Source of the DNA: Saccharibacillus alkalitolerans
GTDB taxonomy: Bacteria; Bacillota; Bacilli; Paenibacillales; Paenibacillaceae
NCBI RefSeq assembly: GCF_011090185.1
Contig: NZ_JAAFGS010000011.1
Span: forward strand, 1-64,000
Length of the DNA stretch: 64,000 bases
Reading direction: 5' to 3'
Part shown: positions 60,897-64,000 of the stretch, one piece after another
Position numbering within the stretch: position 1 is the stretch's first letter
Layout of the letters: each line of letters starts with the position of its first letter
The notes under the pieces: generated by a model
Told to the model about the DNA's origin: nothing
Databases searched by the model: none
Seen by the model: the letters and a program-made list of their open reading frames with translations, nothing else
Made by a program: the position numbers and the translations under genes

Positions 60897-61730
60897 GTGG
60901 AAAACCGCTATGTTTCGCATCCGAACGACGTCAAAAGTTTCGATACGACCCGCCTTCGGGAGGAATTTCTGATCGAGACGCTGTTCGCGCCGGATCAGCT
61001 TGTAACCGTTTACTCGCATGTGGACCGTTATATCGTCGGCTCGGCTGTCCCCGTCTCGAAGGAGATCAAGCTGGAAGTGGATCTGAAGCAGATCGGCGCG
61101 GACTTTTTCCTGGAGCGCCGCGAAGCCGGCATCATCAACGTGGGCGGCGAAGGTTCGGTGACGGCGGACGGCGAGGTGTTCGAAGTCGGCAAAAACGAAT
61201 GTCTGTACGTCGGCCTCGGCGTCAAAGACGTGACGTTCAAGAGCGCGGACGGCGGAAGTCCCGCGAAGTTCTATCTCGTATCCACCCCGGCGCACAAAGC
61301 GTATCCGACCAAAAAAGCCGGTCAGGGCGAAGCGATCAAAGCCCATCTGGGCAGCATCGACAGCTCCAACGAGCGCACGATCAACAAATACATCCTGCCG
61401 GGCGGCATCGAGAGCTGCCAGCTGGTCATGGGCATTACGGAGCTCGAGCCGGGCAATATGTGGAACACGATGCCGTGCCACACGCATAACCGCCGCTCGG
61501 AAGTGTATCTGTATTTCAATATGCCGGAAGACGCCGCGGTGTTCCATTTCATGGGCGAACCTCAGGAGACGCGTCACCTGGTCGTGCGCAACGAGCAGGC
61601 CGTCATTTCCCCCAGCTGGTCGATCCACAGCGGCGTCGGCACGAACAACTATACGTTCTGCTGGGCGATGGCCGGCGAGAATCAGGTTTTCGACGATATG
61701 GACGCGGTGGATATGAAGGACTTAAAATAG
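60897..61730 (+). CDS. kduI: 5-dehydro-4-deoxy-D-glucuronate isomerase
   Basis: The 277-residue cupin enzyme isomerises 5-keto-4-deoxyuronate to 2,5-diketo-3-deoxygluconate in pectin and glycosaminoglycan breakdown. Zinc ligands lie in MPCHTHNRRSEVYLYF (His, His, Glu). The GTG at 60897 gives the family N-terminus MENRYVSHPND and has AAAGGA 8 nt upstream; an ATG at 60888 is too close to the ribosome binding site. First gene of the uronate operon. Confidence 0.95.
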   Translation: MENRYVSHPNDVKSFDTTRLREEFLIETLFAPDQLVTVYSHVDRYIVGSAVPVSKEIKLEVDLKQIGADFFLERREAGIINVGGEGSVTADGEVFEVGKNECLYVGLGVKDVTFKSADGGSPAKFYLVSTPAHKAYPTKKAGQGEAIKAHLGSIDSSNERTINKYILPGGIESCQLVMGITELEPGNMWNTMPCHTHNRRSEVYLYFNMPEDAAVFHFMGEPQETRHLVVRNEQAVISPSWSIHSGVGTNNYTFCWAMAGENQVFDDMDAVDMKDLK

Positions 61731-61770
61731 ATCCTAACGACTTTTTTCGGAATAGGAGCTATATCCAGAC

Positions 61771-62550
61771 ATGAACGCACTCAAACGGCACGAAAAAATC
61801 ATGGAAATTTTGATCGAGCGCCAGGAGGTCGGGGTGGGCGAACTCAGCTCGATGCTGGAAGTCACCGGCAAAACGATCCGCGAGGATCTGGCGAGGCTGG
61901 AGGAAAAAGGGCTTCTGCTGAGGGTACACGGCGGCGCGATGCTGGCCCAGAACGACCAGTTCGGCATCCTGTCGTCGAAGGGGACGGGCGATAAGCACGC
62001 CGCGGAAAAAGCGGAGATTGCCGCCCGCGCGCTGCGCTATATCGAACCCGGCGACATCATCGCGCTGGACGGCGGGAGCACGACGCTGGAAATGGCCCGG
62101 CAGCTCGAGAACGTGCCGCTGACCGTGGTGACGAACGACCTGTTCATCCTCAGCGAACTGGCGCGCAAGGACAATATTCGGCTTGTCGTGCCGGGCGGGG
62201 AGCGGGTGCGCAACGTGCTGATCGGTACGGGCAGCGCGACGTTCGTCGAAGGCCTGAACATCAGCAAAGCGTTCTTGTCGGCGACGGCGCTTCATCCGGA
62301 GCTCGGCGCTTCGATCTACACGGGCGACCTGGTTCCGTACAAGAAGGCGCTGGTCAAAACGGCGCGCAGGGTGTACGGGGTCATCGAGCATCAAAAGTTC
62401 GGCAAGTTCGCGCTGTGGACGTTCGCGGCGTGCGAAGAGATGGACGTCATTGTGACGGACGGCGGGCTGGACCCGGAGCAGAAAGAGCTTTTTGCACGGA
62501 AAAACATACGGCTGGACGACGGAAGCGGCGCACCGGAGAAGCAGGCATAA
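61771..62550 (+). CDS. DeoR/GlpR-family transcriptional regulator
   Basis: The 259-residue repressor-type protein has an N-terminal DeoR HTH (VGVGELSSMLEVTGKTIRED, then LARLEEKGLLLRVHGGAM) and a DeoR sugar-phosphate sensor (GDIIALDGGSTTLEMARQL, then VTNDLFILSEL). It lies between kduI and kduD, so it most likely controls this operon in response to a uronate intermediate such as KDG. The ATG follows AGGAGC. Confidence 0.9.
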   Translation: MNALKRHEKIMEILIERQEVGVGELSSMLEVTGKTIREDLARLEEKGLLLRVHGGAMLAQNDQFGILSSKGTGDKHAAEKAEIAARALRYIEPGDIIALDGGSTTLEMARQLENVPLTVVTNDLFILSELARKDNIRLVVPGGERVRNVLIGTGSATFVEGLNISKAFLSATALHPELGASIYTGDLVPYKKALVKTARRVYGVIEHQKFGKFALWTFAACEEMDVIVTDGGLDPEQKELFARKNIRLDDGSGAPEKQA

Positions 62551-62589
62551 TCGCCCTATCGGTCCGGCAACATTTCGGGAGGAAAAAAG

Positions 62590-63342
62590 ATGAGCATGTT
62601 CGATCTCAGCGGAAAAGTCGCGTTGGTCACGGGAGCGAGCGGCGGGCTCGGGCAGGGAATGGCGCTTGCGCTGGCGGAAGCGGGCGCGGATATTATCGCC
62701 GTCTCGTACACGTCCTGTTCCGACACGGCGGAAAAGGTGCGTGCGCTCGGGCGCAAAGCTCACGACATTCAAGCGGATCTCAGCAAGTCGGAAGAGCTCG
62801 AAGACGTCGTCGCCCGCTGTCTGGAGTTTGAGGGCCGCATCGATATTTTGATCAACAACGCGGGCATTATCCGGCGCACGCCGATTTCGCAGCACAGCTG
62901 GAAAGATTTCGACGAGGTGCTGGACATCAACCTGAAAACGGTCTTTTATCTGACGCAGCTGGTCGGCAACCATATGGTCGAACGCGGCAGCGGCAAGATC
63001 ATCAATATCGCTTCGATGCTGTCGTTCCAAGGAGGCATCAACGTTCCCGGTTACACGGCCAGCAAACACGGCGTAGCGGGATTGACCAAAGCGTTCGCGA
63101 ACGAGTGGGCGTCCAAAGGCGTGCAGGTCAACGCGATCGCTCCGGGCTATATGTCGACGGACAACACCGCGCCGATCCGCGAAGACAAGGAACGCACGGA
63201 TTCGATCACGGTGCGCATCCCGGCGGGACGATGGGGCACGGGCGAAGACGTCGGCGGTCCGGCGGTGTTCCTGGCTTCGGCGGCGGCCGATTACGTGAAC
63301 GGCCATGTGCTGTGCGTCGACGGAGGCTGGATGATCCGCTGA
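62590..63342 (+). CDS. kduD: 2-deoxy-D-gluconate 3-dehydrogenase
   Basis: The 250-residue short-chain dehydrogenase has the NAD-binding TGASGGLGQGMA, the NNAG motif in LINNAGIIRR, and catalytic Ser-Tyr-Lys in IASMLSF and GYTASKHGV. It reduces 2,5-diketo-3-deoxygluconate to KDG, the step after KduI. The ATG follows GGGAGGA, 40 nt after the regulator. Confidence 0.94.
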   Translation: MSMFDLSGKVALVTGASGGLGQGMALALAEAGADIIAVSYTSCSDTAEKVRALGRKAHDIQADLSKSEELEDVVARCLEFEGRIDILINNAGIIRRTPISQHSWKDFDEVLDINLKTVFYLTQLVGNHMVERGSGKIINIASMLSFQGGINVPGYTASKHGVAGLTKAFANEWASKGVQVNAIAPGYMSTDNTAPIREDKERTDSITVRIPAGRWGTGEDVGGPAVFLASAAADYVNGHVLCVDGGWMIR

Positions 63343-63411
63343 CGCCGAACCGTTCGGCGAAAAGGCACGGATGAAGAAACGGAAACGAGACGCAGGACCA
63401 TAATTCCGATG

Positions 63412-63464
63412 AGGGCCGCGAACGGCGAAGGCGGGAGCACTTCCGCCTCGCCGCCGCGGCCTTC
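63412..63464 (+). other. GC-rich hairpin between kduD and the next gene
   Basis: GGGCCGCG, GGCGA and GGCGG pair with CCGCC, TCGCC and CGCGGCCTT, forming a long imperfect stem followed by CTGTC rather than a U-run. A smaller hairpin, CGCCGAA-CCG-TTCGGCG, lies at 63343-63359. They are mRNA-stability or weak terminator candidates within the kdu operon. Confidence 0.5.
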
Positions 63465-63488
63465 TGTCGGCTAAGGGAGGAAAGGCGA

Positions 63489-64000
63489 ATGAAACTTGGC
63501 ATTCTGGCGCATACTTACGGCAAGCTGCCTGCGGCCGAACTGGCGCGCAAAGTCGCGGAAGAAGGCTTTACTTCGGTTCAGCTGGCGCTGCTCAAAGCGA
63601 TCGGGGATATCGACTGCTCGCCGGGCAAATTGAGTCCCGGGTTGGCGAACCATATCGCTGAAGCGTTCGGACGCGAAGGGGTGCGAATCGCGGTGCTCGG
63701 CTGCTATATCGATCCGGTGCATCCGGACTCGACCGTTCGGCGTGCCGAGATCGACCGGTTCAAGGAACATCTGCGTCTGGCTCGCGATTTCGGCTGCGGG
63801 ATGGTGGCGACGGAGACGGGATCGATCCGGACCTACAGCGAATCGCATCCGTCGAATTACGAAGAGCACGGCTGGAGCGTTCTGCGGGAGACGATGTCGG
63901 AGCTGGCGGAAGAAGCGGAAAAATGGGGAATCAAGCTTGCGCTGGAACCGGTCGCCGGACATACGCTGCATTCGCTTGAGCATTTTCGGCGGCTGCTGAG
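63489..64000 (+). CDS. Sugar phosphate isomerase/epimerase, TIM barrel (partial)
   Basis: The reading frame is open from ATG 63489 (after GGGAGG) to the end of the window, giving the first 170 residues. It begins MKLGILAHTYGKLPAAELAR and includes EEGFTSVQLAL, VLGCYIDPVHP, MVATETGS and LALEPVAGH, the strands and metal Glu of AP-endonuclease-2-fold isomerases. Its place after kduD suggests a uronate or rare-sugar step. The C-terminal part is cut off by the window edge. Confidence 0.85.
   Translation, partial: MKLGILAHTYGKLPAAELARKVAEEGFTSVQLALLKAIGDIDCSPGKLSPGLANHIAEAFGREGVRIAVLGCYIDPVHPDSTVRRAEIDRFKEHLRLARDFGCGMVATETGSIRTYSESHPSNYEEHGWSVLRETMSELAEEAEKWGIKLALEPVAGHTLHSLEHFRRLL

Overview
The window reads as chromosome of a spore-former-type Bacillota, most likely Paenibacillaceae (Paenibacillus or Saccharibacillus-like). 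This is inferred from the high-GC coding sequence with strong AGGAGG-type ribosome binding sites, the sigW-rsiW-cdaA-cdaR-glmM-glmS order with a glmS ribozyme, the YesM/YesN-LplBC-LipO sugar uptake layout, and many glycoside hydrolases. No prophage, insertion sequence, CRISPR array or rRNA is visible. Nearly every start is supported by a ribosome binding site, and most transcription units end in an intrinsic terminator.

Layout. 1-200: tRNA-Pro and tRNA-Gly. 456-3251: PEP carboxylase. 3662-11629: the envelope-stress and cell-wall precursor block (sigW, rsiW, cdaA, cdaR, glmM, glmS ribozyme, glmS), with a SigW-type promoter inside the sigW-rsiW gap. 11871-23606: mixed housekeeping genes, including a secreted SGNH esterase, map, a TPR plus alpha/beta-hydrolase protein, an S-methylmethionine salvage pair (mmuP-mmuM) behind an attenuator-like leader, an orphan CheW, plsC, an EamA exporter, a TIM-barrel isomerase, a CNNM/CorC protein and a secreted unknown. 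23607-23858: an AT-rich spacer with a cluster of DnaA-box-like 9-mers.

24221-29100 is a compact zinc-starvation block. A COG0523 GTPase and cysteine-free ribosomal protein S14 follow one Zur-type palindrome. A cysteine-poor L33 and the ZnuCBA importer follow a second. ZnuA carries a His-rich loop built from perfect 36-bp tandem repeats. Then come ywbE, a GNAT acetyltransferase and a convergent TagO/WecA-type transferase.

31409-46911 is a carbohydrate uptake and degradation locus. It holds a YesM-like kinase and YesN-like AraC regulator, two LplB/LplC permeases, three solute-binding lipoproteins (two almost identical apart from their signal and linker regions), a GH95 alpha-L-fucosidase-type enzyme and a GH1 beta-glucosidase. 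LacI/CcpA-type operators sit on the promoters. No ATPase gene is present, so a shared MsmX-like ATPase elsewhere is inferred.

47977-51951 encodes the aa3-type quinol oxidase (qoxABCD). 52142-58130 is a second polysaccharide locus: GH43, an AraC regulator and GH27 on the minus strand, diverging from an unusual ArsR-type regulator with a large C-terminal domain and a CE2-like esterase. 58155-60606 holds a GtrA protein and a GT39-type glycosyltransferase. 60897-64000 is a uronate operon (kduI, DeoR regulator, kduD and a truncated sugar isomerase).

The least-described elements are the ArsR-fusion regulator module, the paired binding proteins, the mmuPM leader and several unexplained palindromes. 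Nothing here is clearly a wholly new system.
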